Below, piece by piece: positions 27,417 through 35,454 of a stretch of DNA of 64,000 nt. The stretch covers positions 20,641 through 84,640 of the forward strand of contig JACQDV010000003.1 in the NCBI GenBank assembly GCA_016200915.1. The letters are read 5' to 3'. The position numbers and the translations under genes were made by a program. This stretch comes from Sphingobacteriales bacterium (GTDB taxonomy: Bacteria; Bacteroidota; Bacteroidia; Chitinophagales; Chitinophagaceae). The notes below the pieces were generated by a model, which saw nothing but the letters and a program-made list of their open reading frames with translations, was not told the origin of the DNA and searched no databases. Position 1 is the stretch's first letter, and the number at the start of each line of letters is the position of its first letter.

Positions 27417-28922
27417 TTAAAATGAATGATGAAGCAAGTCAGTAAAGCCGATTGTTACCTGTTCACCCTTTACCAGGTTTTTTACATTACAGGTTTCACT
27501 TTCTAATTCTTTTGTTCCGAGTATAACAGCATAAGGAATATTTTTCTTTTCGGCATACTTAAACTGTTTATCAAACTTAGCATTCTCGTGATATAATTCG
27601 CAACGAACACCTTTGCTGCGGAGTTGCTGCATCAGTTCAAATGATTTTTTGCTTTCCGCTTCACCAAGATTAAAGAATAATACCTGTGTTCCTGTATGTA
27701 CATCAGCAGGGAATAATTTTAATTCCTCCATCACATCATAAATCCTATCGACACCAAATGAAACACCTACGCCTGGAACATTGGGTACACCAAACAAACC
27801 GGTAAGATCATCATACCGTCCGCCACCACCGATGCTGCCCATTTGGGCATTCAATGCTTTTACTTCATAAATAACACCGGTATAATAATTCAATCCTCTC
27901 GCTAATGTGAAATCAAGTTGACAGTTGACGGTTGACGGTTGACAGTATTCGATAATAAAGCTTAATTCTTCAATTCCTTTTTTACCAGCATCAGTATGAC
28001 CAAGCAAATTGGTGATGTGAGTTAATTTTTCGGCATTTGTTCCACTAATGCTTAAATAATCTTCAATGATCTTTACCTGCCATTCATTCAATCCTCTTTG
28101 AACTAATTCTTCTTTTACTTTGTCTAATCCTATCTTATCTAATTTATCAATGGCAATAGTAATATCAATCATTTTATCCGCACCACCACATACTTCAGCT
28201 AAAGCAGTTAATATTTTGCGGCTGTTCAATTTTATTTCAACCGCTACACCTAATCGTTTAAAAACTTCTGCATAAATATTAGCCAACTCCACTTCATTGA
28301 TTAGCGAATAACTTCCCACTACATCTGCATCACACTGGTAAAACTCACGGTATCTTCCTTTCTGCGGTCTGTCGGCTCTCCACACAGGTTGCATCTGGTA
28401 GCGTTTGAAAGGGAAACTTAGTTTGCCATGATTCATCGCTACATATCTTGCAAAAGGAATTGTTAAGTCGTATCTAAGTGCTTTGCTTGAAACTTCTTGT
28501 TTCAAATACGGAAGATATTTGGAGCTATCATCTTTCGATTTTAATAAATCTTCTGCGATACTTTCTAAAACTTCTGGATTAATTTCCCAAAATGGAGATT
28601 CAAAAGGTGAGTTTTCCTCCGAGTGCCCAGTTCGTCGTGAAAGCTCTTTAGATACTTCATTGTAATACTTTAGATATTCTCCTAAGGAAACAAAAAAATC
28701 TTTACTAAAAGGATTGCCAGAATCAAGAATTCTAAAGATAAGTTTGTCACCTTCTTCTCCATACTTACCCATCAGTGTTTCCAGGTTTTCCATAGCGGGT
28801 GTTTCCAATGGCTCATAACCATACACTTCAAACACATTTCTGATCGTTTGAAAAATATATTGTCTTTTTCTTACTACCTCAGCTGAAAAATCTCTTGTGC
28901 CCTGCGGAATACTCGGTTTCAT
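27417..28922 (-). CDS. hisS: Histidyl-tRNA synthetase with a repeat-derived insertion
   Basis: The 501-aa class II synthetase shows motif 2 (VWRADRPQKGRYREFYQCD, near residue 180), the histidine-specific LARGLNYYTG (near 340) and motif 3 (GVGVSFGVDR). A C-terminal anticodon-binding domain follows. It charges tRNA-His. Just before LARGLNYYTG ten residues, CQPSTVNCQL, are encoded by the word array at 27917-27946; they lie between the expected helix and the conserved strand leading into the HisA motif. The gene must be functional because it is the only hisS in view and is essential, so the insertion is presumably tolerated in a loop. Confidence 0.95.
   Translation of the reverse strand: MKPSIPQGTRDFSAEVVRKRQYIFQTIRNVFEVYGYEPLETPAMENLETLMGKYGEEGDKLIFRILDSGNPFSKDFFVSLGEYLKYYNEVSKELSRRTGHSEENSPFESPFWEINPEVLESIAEDLLKSKDDSSKYLPYLKQEVSSKALRYDLTIPFARYVAMNHGKLSFPFKRYQMQPVWRADRPQKGRYREFYQCDADVVGSYSLINEVELANIYAEVFKRLGVAVEIKLNSRKILTALAEVCGGADKMIDITIAIDKLDKIGLDKVKEELVQRGLNEWQVKIIEDYLSISGTNAEKLTHITNLLGHTDAGKKGIEELSFIIEYCQPSTVNCQLDFTLARGLNYYTGVIYEVKALNAQMGSIGGGGRYDDLTGLFGVPNVPGVGVSFGVDRIYDVMEELKLFPADVHTGTQVLFFNLGEAESKKSFELMQQLRSKGVRCELYHENAKFDKQFKYAEKKNIPYAVILGTKELESETCNVKNLVKGEQVTIGFTDLLHHSF
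27917..27946. repeat. Word-type repeat inside hisS (GTTGACAG/GTTGACGG)
   Basis: Four copies of GTTGAC(A/G)G in tandem. The same words, as their reverse complement ACTGTCAACTGTCAACTG, occur inside rsmG at 58194-58213. The array keeps the hisS frame. Confidence 0.75.
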
Positions 28923-28926
28923 TTAT

Positions 28927-29000
28927 TTGTTTGTGGTTTGTAGTTTGTTGTTGTTAATTGCGCCATTGCGTCATTTTCAAATTTTCACATTTGCATATTT
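28927..29000. repeat. Word-type repeats between hisS and the phosphatase gene
   Basis: TTTGTGGTTTGTAGTTTGTTG is followed by ATTGCGCCATTGCG and by TTTTCAAATTTTCACATTTG. The GCGCAAT words recur exactly in the nuoC-nuoD gap and TTTGTGGTTTGTAG words inside rsmG. The right part encodes the last residues of the phosphatase. Confidence 0.6.
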
Positions 29001-29444
29001 CTTAATTATCATGTCACATGCTTTATCAATCATCTTAAATACTTCATGAAATCCCGGCTCTGCACCAAACCACGGATCGGGTACTGCACGGTTTTGTCCC
29101 GGGAAAATTTCATTCAGCAGCAGATCAACTTTATTTTCATTCCAATTCTTACCGCTTATTCTTCTTACATCATTATAATTACTGCTGTCCATCACATAAA
29201 TAAAATCAAACATTTCAAAATCTTCTTTTACAAATTGCCTTGCACTTTGTTTGCTTATATCAATGCCATTCAATTTAGCTACTTTCTGACTCAATCGGTG
29301 AGGTGGTTCACCTGTATGATATGCACCCGTACCGGCACTTTCCACACTCCACTGTAAACCTGCCTGCCATGCTTTATGTTGTAAAATTCCTTCTGCCAGC
29401 GGACTTCTGCAAATATTACCGAGGCATACCATCAAAATCTTCAT
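28977..29444 (-). CDS. Low-molecular-weight protein-tyrosine phosphatase
   Basis: The 155-aa protein has the P-loop VCLGNICRSP (Cys7, CX5R) and the general-acid Asp in VPDPWFG (near residue 123). It removes phosphate from tyrosine, often in regulation of exopolysaccharide synthesis; no such genes are adjacent. The final residues YANVKI are encoded by word-type repeat sequence, so the stop codon appears to be set by the repeat. It is downstream of nothing obvious and 54 bp upstream of hisS in the same direction. Confidence 0.92.
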   Translation of the reverse strand: MKILMVCLGNICRSPLAEGILQHKAWQAGLQWSVESAGTGAYHTGEPPHRLSQKVAKLNGIDISKQSARQFVKEDFEMFDFIYVMDSSNYNDVRRISGKNWNENKVDLLLNEIFPGQNRAVPDPWFGAEPGFHEVFKMIDKACDMIIKKYANVKI

Positions 29445-29463
29445 GGTGGCAAAAGTAATGGAT

Positions 29464-29530
29464 AGCTGCGAGTCACGAGCTATGAGCTATGAGAAAATAC
29501 TCGAAGCTCGAAGCTGACAACTCGCAACTT
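29464..29530. repeat. Word-type inverted repeat (GAGCTATGAG)
   Basis: CGAGTCACGAGCTATGAGCT is followed by CTCGAAGCTCGAAGCTGACA and ACTCGCAACTT, whose reverse complement repeats the same GAG/GCT words. The family recurs at 54493-54555. Confidence 0.65.
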
Positions 29531-29574
29531 ATGGAATTGTGTGGAGGCATGCATCTGTATAAAAAAGTACAGCC

Positions 29575-30411
29575 ATGACAACCCAAAACATTTTAACCGC
29601 CGATGTGCTCGACATTGTATTTGAAAATCGTAACAAAGATTATGGAGCATACACACTCCGTAAGTATTACGACAAGCGATTGATGCATTCGCTTGGTATC
29701 ATGTTATTATCAGTAGGTTCATTGATCTTATTGTCTTTTCGCTTTGAAAAAAAGACGACAATAAAAGATGATAAGCCTAAAGCTACTGTTCAACTCATTC
29801 AATTAATACCTGATCAACCTAAGGAAATTAAAGAACCGGAAAAGGTTATTGAAAAACCAGTTCCCGCATCAAAACCTTTGGCTTCTGTAAAAGCTAGAGA
29901 CAATATTGTTATTGTGCCGGATAATAAAGTCACAGATAATGATAAAGTTCCCGATCAAACAGAGATGGAAAATAAAGTAGTGAGTACTGTAAACAGTGGT
30001 GGTGATAATCCAAATGGGCAAGTAGTAAAACCGGGTGATAATAATAATGGTAACGGCAATTTAGTTGGTGATGAAGAACCATTGGATCCTAAAACTGCTA
30101 TTGATTATGCAGATGAGCCACCAACTTATCCCGGCGGAATAGAGGCATTGCAAAATTTCTTGCGCAAGAACTTGCGTACACCTGATGAATTAGAAGCAGG
30201 ACAGGATGTATCGGTTAAAGTAAAATTTGTGGTAAGTAATGATGGCGAAATGTATGGATATGAAGTGGTGCAGAGTGCCGGTAATGCTTTTAATGAAGAA
30301 GTGCTGAGAGTATTAAAGAAAATGCCCAAATGGAACCCTGGTAAATATAAAGGCCATGCGGTTTCGGTTTACTATATTATACCTGTGAAATTCCAGGGAG
30401 TAGAAGAATAA
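29575..30411 (+). CDS. TonB-type energy transducer
   Basis: The 278-aa protein opens with DIVFENRNKDYGAYTLRKYYDKRL, the signature of Bacteroidota TonB proteins, then a membrane helix at about residues 38-56, a proline/lysine-rich periplasmic linker, and a TonB C-terminal domain (YPGGIEALQNFLRKNLRTP to the end). It couples the proton-motive force to outer-membrane receptors. No ExbB/ExbD or receptor genes are adjacent. It heads a co-directional group with a small membrane protein, a substrate-binding lipoprotein and a TPR protein. Confidence 0.9.
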   Translation: MTTQNILTADVLDIVFENRNKDYGAYTLRKYYDKRLMHSLGIMLLSVGSLILLSFRFEKKTTIKDDKPKATVQLIQLIPDQPKEIKEPEKVIEKPVPASKPLASVKARDNIVIVPDNKVTDNDKVPDQTEMENKVVSTVNSGGDNPNGQVVKPGDNNNGNGNLVGDEEPLDPKTAIDYADEPPTYPGGIEALQNFLRKNLRTPDELEAGQDVSVKVKFVVSNDGEMYGYEVVQSAGNAFNEEVLRVLKKMPKWNPGKYKGHAVSVYYIIPVKFQGVEE

Positions 30412-30420
30412 CAATTTAAG

Positions 30421-30449
30421 GCTGTCCACACCGGGCAGCTTTATTATTA
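30421..30449 (+). terminator. Probable terminator after the TonB gene
   Basis: Stem GCTGTCC (30421-30427) with GGGCAGC (30433-30439), one T-G pair, then TTTATTATTA. The weak U-run suggests partial termination. Confidence 0.5.
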
Positions 30450-30523
30450 CCACTATGTGACAGAACTGCGAAACAAACAATGATAATTTTCATAACTTGC
30501 CCAACTCACTTTCCATTAGAAAA

Positions 30524-30763
30524 ATGAATACTGAAGAATCAAGAGACAGACGACAGCATCAGCAAGGCAAAATGCAGGCTATTCTCGATTATACTGTTGG
30601 GGTAGCAACCATATTATTGGGGCTGTTTATTTTTTTCATCAAAAAATTCCCGGTTGAGTTTGAATTTAAAGAACCAGCAATTGCTAATACATTTGCAGGT
30701 TTAAGCATCTTATATGGAGCCTGGCGTATTTATAGAGGGATTAAAAAATCGAGAGCCAATTAA
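30524..30763 (+). CDS. Small two-helix membrane protein of unknown function
   Basis: The ATG at 30524 gives 79 aa; the longer frame starts at a TTG with no support. The sequence has a charged N-terminus (MNTEESRDRRQHQQGKMQ), a membrane helix at about 21-41 (DYTVGVATILLGLFIFFI) and a second at about 52-70 (ANTFAGLSILYGAWRIY). It directly abuts the binding-protein gene. I do not recognise a family, but its fixed place between tonB and the lipoprotein gene suggests a role in the same process. Confidence 0.7.
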   Translation: MNTEESRDRRQHQQGKMQAILDYTVGVATILLGLFIFFIKKFPVEFEFKEPAIANTFAGLSILYGAWRIYRGIKKSRAN

Positions 30764-30775
30764 TTGAAATTAAGG

Positions 30776-31738
30776 ATGGGTATTTTAACGAAATTTTTAG
30801 GAAAAGGGATATACTTGTTACTGCTACTTTCAGTCTTTTTGATAACAGTTGAAAGTTGCAGGAGTAAACGAATAGATGTTAGTAAAATCCCGACTGATAC
30901 TGATACTAAGGGATCAATCAAAATAAGTGTGGATGAATCTTTTAAGCCGGTGATTGATGAACAAATAAAGGTCTTTGAAAGTACATACCCCGAAGCACAC
31001 ATTACTGTGGAGTACAAACCGGAAGCAGATTGTTTCCGTGATTTAGATAGTGCAGACACAAGAATGATAATTGTAACCAGGGAGCCGGATTCACAGGAGA
31101 AAGTATATTATCATGATAAACTGCAATACAATCTTAGTTACGGAATAGTTGCCAGAGATGCCATTGCCGTTGTAGTGAACAGAAATACTCCTGATTCCGT
31201 TTTTTCAAGAGAGGATTTGAGAAAAATATTAGATGGCAGCTCCGGACAAAAATACCAGGTTGTGTTTGACGGATTGAAAGCTACCGGTACTGTTCGATAT
31301 GCCATTGATTCTATTTTGAATGGTAAAAAGTTTGATACCAGTGTGGTTAAAGCAGTGGAGAACAGCCAGGAGGTGATCAATTATGTTGCTGCTAATACCA
31401 ACGCCATCGGAATGGTTGGTGTTAGCTGGATTGGCAACCCCGAAGATCCCGAACAGGTGAAGATGCTGGAAAAAGTAAATATCGCCATGATCAAGTGTGA
31501 AACTTGTTTGGAAGAAGAGAAAAATATTTGTCTGAAACCTACACAACGATTCATACTTTCACGGCAGTATCCCTTTACAAGAGGTTTGTATTATATTGCC
31601 AAAGAGAATTATGCAGGTCTTGGCAGGGGGTTTGCAGAATTTATGTGGCAGGACAAGGGGCAATTAATCTTTAAAAGAGCTTATCTTGCTCCCGCACATT
31701 TGCCATTTATAATTAGAAAAACAAAAATTAATAAATAA
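30776..31738 (+). CDS. PstS-like substrate-binding lipoprotein
   Basis: The ATG at 30776 gives a 320-aa protein with a good lipoprotein signal (MGILTKFLGKGIYLLLLLSV, then lipobox TVESC). The body matches periplasmic phosphate-binding-like proteins: KISVDESFKPVIDEQIKVFE, AIAVVVNRNTPDSVFSREDLRKIL, and GMVGVSWIGN. No PstC/A/B transporter genes are near, and in this lipoprotein, TonB-linked setting the protein may be a sensor or cell-surface component rather than part of an ABC importer. It begins 12 bp after the small membrane protein stop. Confidence 0.82.
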   Translation: MGILTKFLGKGIYLLLLLSVFLITVESCRSKRIDVSKIPTDTDTKGSIKISVDESFKPVIDEQIKVFESTYPEAHITVEYKPEADCFRDLDSADTRMIIVTREPDSQEKVYYHDKLQYNLSYGIVARDAIAVVVNRNTPDSVFSREDLRKILDGSSGQKYQVVFDGLKATGTVRYAIDSILNGKKFDTSVVKAVENSQEVINYVAANTNAIGMVGVSWIGNPEDPEQVKMLEKVNIAMIKCETCLEEEKNICLKPTQRFILSRQYPFTRGLYYIAKENYAGLGRGFAEFMWQDKGQLIFKRAYLAPAHLPFIIRKTKINK

Positions 31739-31775
31739 ATTTATCGCACTAAATATTTAAACAACAGGATTCAAC

Positions 31776-33560
31776 ATGAAAAGGAAAGCCAGCTTAGTTG
31801 CAGCCATATTGTTAACAGGTAAGTTATTATTCGCCCAGTCGGTGGATGATGCAAAGCGTTTGATTTATTATGAACGTTTTAAAAGTGCTAAAGACATGCT
31901 GCAGGGGATTGTTAGCAGTACGCCAAACAATGCAGATGCAGTTTATTATTTGGGACAAGCTTTAATTGGGCTGGAAGATATAGCCGGTGCCAAAAAAGTT
32001 TACCAGGATGGATTGGCAGCTAATCCCAGTGCAGCCATATTACATGTTGGTCTTGGCCATGTTTATTATTTTGAAAATAAACCTAATGATGCAAAGGCTG
32101 AATTTGAAGGAGCCATCACTGCAACAGGAGGCAAGAATGCAATGGTATTAAATGCTATTGCACATGCAACTGCTGATACTAAGATTGGTGATTTTAATTA
32201 TGGTGTTGAAAAAGCAAAACAGGCCATTGATGTGGCTAAGAAAAAAGTAGAGGCAGATTACTACGTTAACTTAGGCGATAATTACCGGGCCTTGATTATG
32301 GGTGGCGATGCCAAACAGGCTTTTGATGCAGCCCTGGCGATTAATCCTAAACTGGCTGAAGCAAAATATAAGTCAGGAAAAATTTACGAAACACAAAATA
32401 ATAAGGACATATTTCTGCCAATGTATGAAGAAGCCACCCAAATGGATCCAAATTATGCTCCTGCATGGAGAGCCTTGTATGTTTACTGGTATTTTCGTGA
32501 TGTGACAAAAGCAGAAGGTTATTTTGAAAATTATGTAAAGGTCTCTGATCAGGATGAGCGTTTGGAATATGATCGGATTGATTTAAAATATGCACAGGAA
32601 AAATATGATGAGGCTATCTCCAGTGCCAATGCATTAGCCGCTAAATTAGGTAGTGGTACAAAAGCAAGATTATACCGTTTACTTGGTTATGCTTTCATGA
32701 AAAAGAATGATTTCAATACTGCGAAATCTAATTTCGTGACGTTCCTGCAGAAAGCAAAACCAGATGAAGTAACTTCCCGTAACTATGCTGATATAGCTAA
32801 AACAATTGGCAGCATAGCAGGTAGTGAAAAAGATGCATTTCAGTATTATCAAAAAGCAATTGATACAGATACTTTACCAAAGAATAAAAGTGATTTGGCA
32901 AAGCAGGCTGCCGATTTAGCCAAAAAACTGGGAGATCCATTATTATCAATTGAATGGATGAGCAAGTCTTATAACCTTGCAAAAAACCCATCCAATGTGG
33001 ATCTTTATAACCTGGGCAGGGCTTACTTAGATGCGGGATTATTTACACAATGTGACAGCATTGGTAATTTATATTCTACTAAATACCCTAACCATACTTA
33101 TGGATATTATTTGAGAGCATTGGCAAACTGGCGGGTAGATACTACTATGGAACTCGGCTCGGCAAATCCATATTTTCAGAAGTTGATTGATGTGGGAGCT
33201 GCTGACAGTATCGGTAATAAATCTCAGTTGAAATTGGCTTATCGTTATTTTGTTGGCTATTATGCTACCGTTAAAAGAGATTATGAAACAGCGAAATCTT
33301 ACTGTAATAAAATATTAAACTTATTTCCTGGCGATGCCGATGCCACAGACTTATTAAAACGATTGGATACACCATCTCCTGCTCCTAAAAAAGGTGCCAA
33401 AGGAAATGCGGTTTTAGATAATCCGGTTGGGGATACAAATGTTGTTGCATCGTCTTCTACTGAAAATAATAAACCAACTAAACCCGCAGCAAAAACTCCG
33501 GCTTCAAAAAGCACTACTGTAAAAAAAACAGTAAAAAAAAAGGCTGACGCCTTAGTTTAG
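31776..33560 (+). CDS. Exported tetratricopeptide-repeat protein
   Basis: The 594-aa protein has a signal peptide (residues 1-20, LLTGKLLFAQ) and TPR-like helical pairs throughout residues 30-530 (for example DAVYYLGQALIGLEDIAGAKKVYQDGL and KARLYRLLGYAFMKKNDFNTAKS). The last 55 residues are a Lys/Thr/Pro/Ala-rich tail. It probably acts as a periplasmic scaffold. It is 37 bp downstream of the binding lipoprotein and ends at a strong terminator, so it closes the tonB group. Confidence 0.85.
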   Translation: MKRKASLVAAILLTGKLLFAQSVDDAKRLIYYERFKSAKDMLQGIVSSTPNNADAVYYLGQALIGLEDIAGAKKVYQDGLAANPSAAILHVGLGHVYYFENKPNDAKAEFEGAITATGGKNAMVLNAIAHATADTKIGDFNYGVEKAKQAIDVAKKKVEADYYVNLGDNYRALIMGGDAKQAFDAALAINPKLAEAKYKSGKIYETQNNKDIFLPMYEEATQMDPNYAPAWRALYVYWYFRDVTKAEGYFENYVKVSDQDERLEYDRIDLKYAQEKYDEAISSANALAAKLGSGTKARLYRLLGYAFMKKNDFNTAKSNFVTFLQKAKPDEVTSRNYADIAKTIGSIAGSEKDAFQYYQKAIDTDTLPKNKSDLAKQAADLAKKLGDPLLSIEWMSKSYNLAKNPSNVDLYNLGRAYLDAGLFTQCDSIGNLYSTKYPNHTYGYYLRALANWRVDTTMELGSANPYFQKLIDVGAADSIGNKSQLKLAYRYFVGYYATVKRDYETAKSYCNKILNLFPGDADATDLLKRLDTPSPAPKKGAKGNAVLDNPVGDTNVVASSSTENNKPTKPAAKTPASKSTTVKKTVKKKADALV

Positions 33561-33584
33561 TAATAATAATAAATTATTATATAC

Positions 33585-33610
33585 ATCCCCCGCTCGTCGG
33601 GGGATTTTTG
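33585..33610 (+). terminator. Intrinsic terminator before the nuo operon
   Basis: Stem ATCCCCCG (33585-33592) with CGGGGGAT (33598-33605), five-base loop, then TTTTTG. It separates the TPR gene from nuoA. Confidence 0.88.
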
Positions 33611-33622
33611 TTTTTATAATTT

Positions 33623-33653
33623 CTTGTTTTTCATTACTGCTACCTTATTTTTG
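33623..33653 (+). promoter_or_regulatory. nuo operon promoter
   Basis: CTTG at 33623-33626 (one mismatch to TTTG), 19-bp spacer, then TATTTTTG at 33646-33653, a perfect TAnnTTTG element. It lies between the terminator and the nuoA ATG at 33675 and would give a leader of about 15 bases. Confidence 0.65.
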
Positions 33654-33674
33654 CGTTTCAGTAATAAGACCACT

Positions 33675-34082
33675 ATGGATTTATTCTTATTGCAAGTAAC
33701 CAACCCTGCTCCCGAAGCCAGTACATCTGCGAATTACTTTCCGATAGGTATCCAGTTTTTGTTTGCCATAGTCTTTGTGGCAGTGATGATAGCCTTAACC
33801 CACTGGCTGGGGCCCAAGCGTAAAACGTCTGATAAATTAGCCAATTTTGAAAGTGGTATTGAACAGGTGGGTAATGCCCGTCAGCCTATGGCTATTAAAT
33901 ATTTTCTGGTAGCTATTTTGTTTGTATTATTTGATGTGGAAGTAATTTTCTTTTATCCATATGCTGTTAACTTTAAAACTTTAGGCTGGGGTGGATTTAC
34001 TGCGGTGTTGATGTTTGTGGGTTTCTTCCTTGCCGGGTTTTATTATATCATTAAGAAAGGAGCGTTGGATTGGGAAGATTAA
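33675..34082 (+). CDS. nuoA: NADH-quinone oxidoreductase subunit A
   Basis: The 135-aa start at 33675 was chosen because the promoter lies inside the longer frame. Three membrane helices are visible. The conserved loop FESGIEQVGNARQPMAIKYF and the second helix LFDVEVIFFYPYAV are diagnostic of NuoA/ND3. It is part of the membrane arm near the quinone tunnel. First gene of the operon. Confidence 0.96.
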   Translation: MDLFLLQVTNPAPEASTSANYFPIGIQFLFAIVFVAVMIALTHWLGPKRKTSDKLANFESGIEQVGNARQPMAIKYFLVAILFVLFDVEVIFFYPYAVNFKTLGWGGFTAVLMFVGFFLAGFYYIIKKGALDWED

Positions 34083-34087
34083 GACTC

Positions 34088-34190
34088 AATGTGATAATTT
34101 GATAATGTGATGATGGAACTTTAAGTTGTTTATGTTGTTATAGGAGAGGTATTATCACATTAGCAAATTATCCAATTATCAAATTAAATT
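34088..34190. repeat. Word-type inverted repeat in the nuoA-nuoB gap
   Basis: TGTGATAATTTGATAATGTG on the left is answered by ATTATCACATTAGCAAATTA and TCCAATTATCAAATT on the right. Same words as in the pepP-pssA gap at 53377-53475. Confidence 0.7.
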
Positions 34191-34192
34191 TT

Positions 34193-34783
34193 ATGTCACG
34201 TCCGGTTCAATATAATGTAACACCCATACCTGCAGATATTAATAATAGTCTGCAAGTAGCACCTATGCCTAAAGGACATAGTGGTGAAGGTTTCTTTGCT
34301 ACCAAATTAGAAAGTGTAGTGGGTTTGGCCCGTGCTAATTCTATATGGCCATTACCATTTGCCACTTCCTGTTGTGGTATTGAATTTATGGCTACTATGG
34401 GTTCGCATTATGATTTGGCAAGATTTGGAAGTGAAAGAGTAGGCTTCTCTCCCCGTCAATGTGATTTGTTAATGGTGATGGGAACCATTGCTAAAAAGAT
34501 GGGTCCCGTATTAAAGCAGGTGTATTTACAAATGGCCGAACCAAGATGGGTGATTGCTGTTGGTGCCTGCGCATCATCGGGTGGTATATTTGATACATAC
34601 AGTGTTTTACAGGGTATTGACCAGGTTATACCAGTGGATGTATATGTGCCCGGTTGCCCGCCAAGACCGGAAGCAATTATAGACGGCGTAATGCGGATAC
34701 AGGATTTAATTCATAACGAACCATTAAGAAGAAGGAATAGCGATCATTATAAAGCCTTATTAGAAAGTTACGGAATACAGTAA
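34193..34783 (+). CDS. nuoB: NADH-quinone oxidoreductase subunit B
   Basis: The 196-aa protein carries the N2 [4Fe-4S] ligands: tandem cysteines in ATSCCGIEFMA, one in VGACASSGG and one in VPGCPPRPEA. It holds the last iron-sulfur cluster before quinone. Length is typical. Confidence 0.97.
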   Translation: MSRPVQYNVTPIPADINNSLQVAPMPKGHSGEGFFATKLESVVGLARANSIWPLPFATSCCGIEFMATMGSHYDLARFGSERVGFSPRQCDLLMVMGTIAKKMGPVLKQVYLQMAEPRWVIAVGACASSGGIFDTYSVLQGIDQVIPVDVYVPGCPPRPEAIIDGVMRIQDLIHNEPLRRRNSDHYKALLESYGIQ

Positions 34784-34864
34784 TTTGAAAATTTGACAAT
34801 TCGGCAATGTGCCAATGAAACCTGAGCCATTATCAAATCTTCAAATTTTCAAATTTTCAAATTG
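34784..34864. repeat. Word-type inverted repeat in the nuoB-nuoC gap
   Basis: TTTGAAAATTTGACAATTCG is followed by TTATCAAATCTTCAAATTTT and CAAATTTTCAAATTG, which is the same word set in reverse complement. Confidence 0.65.
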
Positions 34865-34866
34865 AA

Positions 34867-35382
34867 ATGTTGACAAACGAACATATAAAGAATAAGTTGG
34901 TTGAAAAATTTGGTGATGCCCTCACTAATTTTTCTGAGCCTTATGGTATGCTCACATTTGAAGCACCAAAGGATTTGAATTTAAAAGTGATGCAGTTTCT
35001 TTTTGATGATGCTGAATTACGCTTTCAATTTTTAACTGATTTGCAGGCGGTGCATTATCCGGATGATAAAGGAAGAGAATTAGCAGTGGTTTATCACCTG
35101 CATAATTTGGCAGATAATATTCGTATTCGTTTTAAAGTGTTCACCAGCATTGAACAACCGGATGTATTTACTGCTACCAAATTATACGAATCGGCTAACT
35201 GGATGGAAAGAGAAACCTATGATTTCTTTGGAGTGAATTTTATTGGTCATCCAAATTTAAAGAGAGTGTTGAATGTAGATGAAATGGATTATTTCCCGAT
35301 GCGCAAAGAATTTCCATTAGAAGACCAGACAAGAGTGGATAAGGATGATGAGATGTTTGGAAGAGGTGGAACCTATAATTAA
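34867..35382 (+). CDS. nuoC: NADH-quinone oxidoreductase subunit C
   Basis: The 171-aa protein shows the 30-kDa subunit signature ERETYDFFGVNFIGHPNLKRVL followed by FPLEDQTR. It forms part of the connecting module with NuoD. It is a separate protein here, not fused to NuoD as in E. coli. Confidence 0.96.
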   Translation: MLTNEHIKNKLVEKFGDALTNFSEPYGMLTFEAPKDLNLKVMQFLFDDAELRFQFLTDLQAVHYPDDKGRELAVVYHLHNLADNIRIRFKVFTSIEQPDVFTATKLYESANWMERETYDFFGVNFIGHPNLKRVLNVDEMDYFPMRKEFPLEDQTRVDKDDEMFGRGGTYN

Positions 35383-35388
35383 CTAATT

Positions 35389-35452
35389 AGATAATAGCGC
35401 AATGGCGCAATGAATTGAGATATTGAGCAATTTTCAAATTATGCAATTAACA
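35389..35452. repeat. Word-type repeat in the nuoC-nuoD gap
   Basis: AGCGCAATGGCGCAATGAATTG, here shortened to GCGCAATGGCGCAAT, is followed by GAGATATTGAGCAATTTTC. The GCGCAAT pair recurs between hisS and the phosphatase gene. Confidence 0.6.
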
Positions 35453-35454
35453 TA

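Noticed and set aside
27900..27950. GTTGACAG array in hisS as a CRISPR-like or direct repeat array
   Set aside because: There are no spacers; units are 7-8 bases in direct tandem and the frame is coding.
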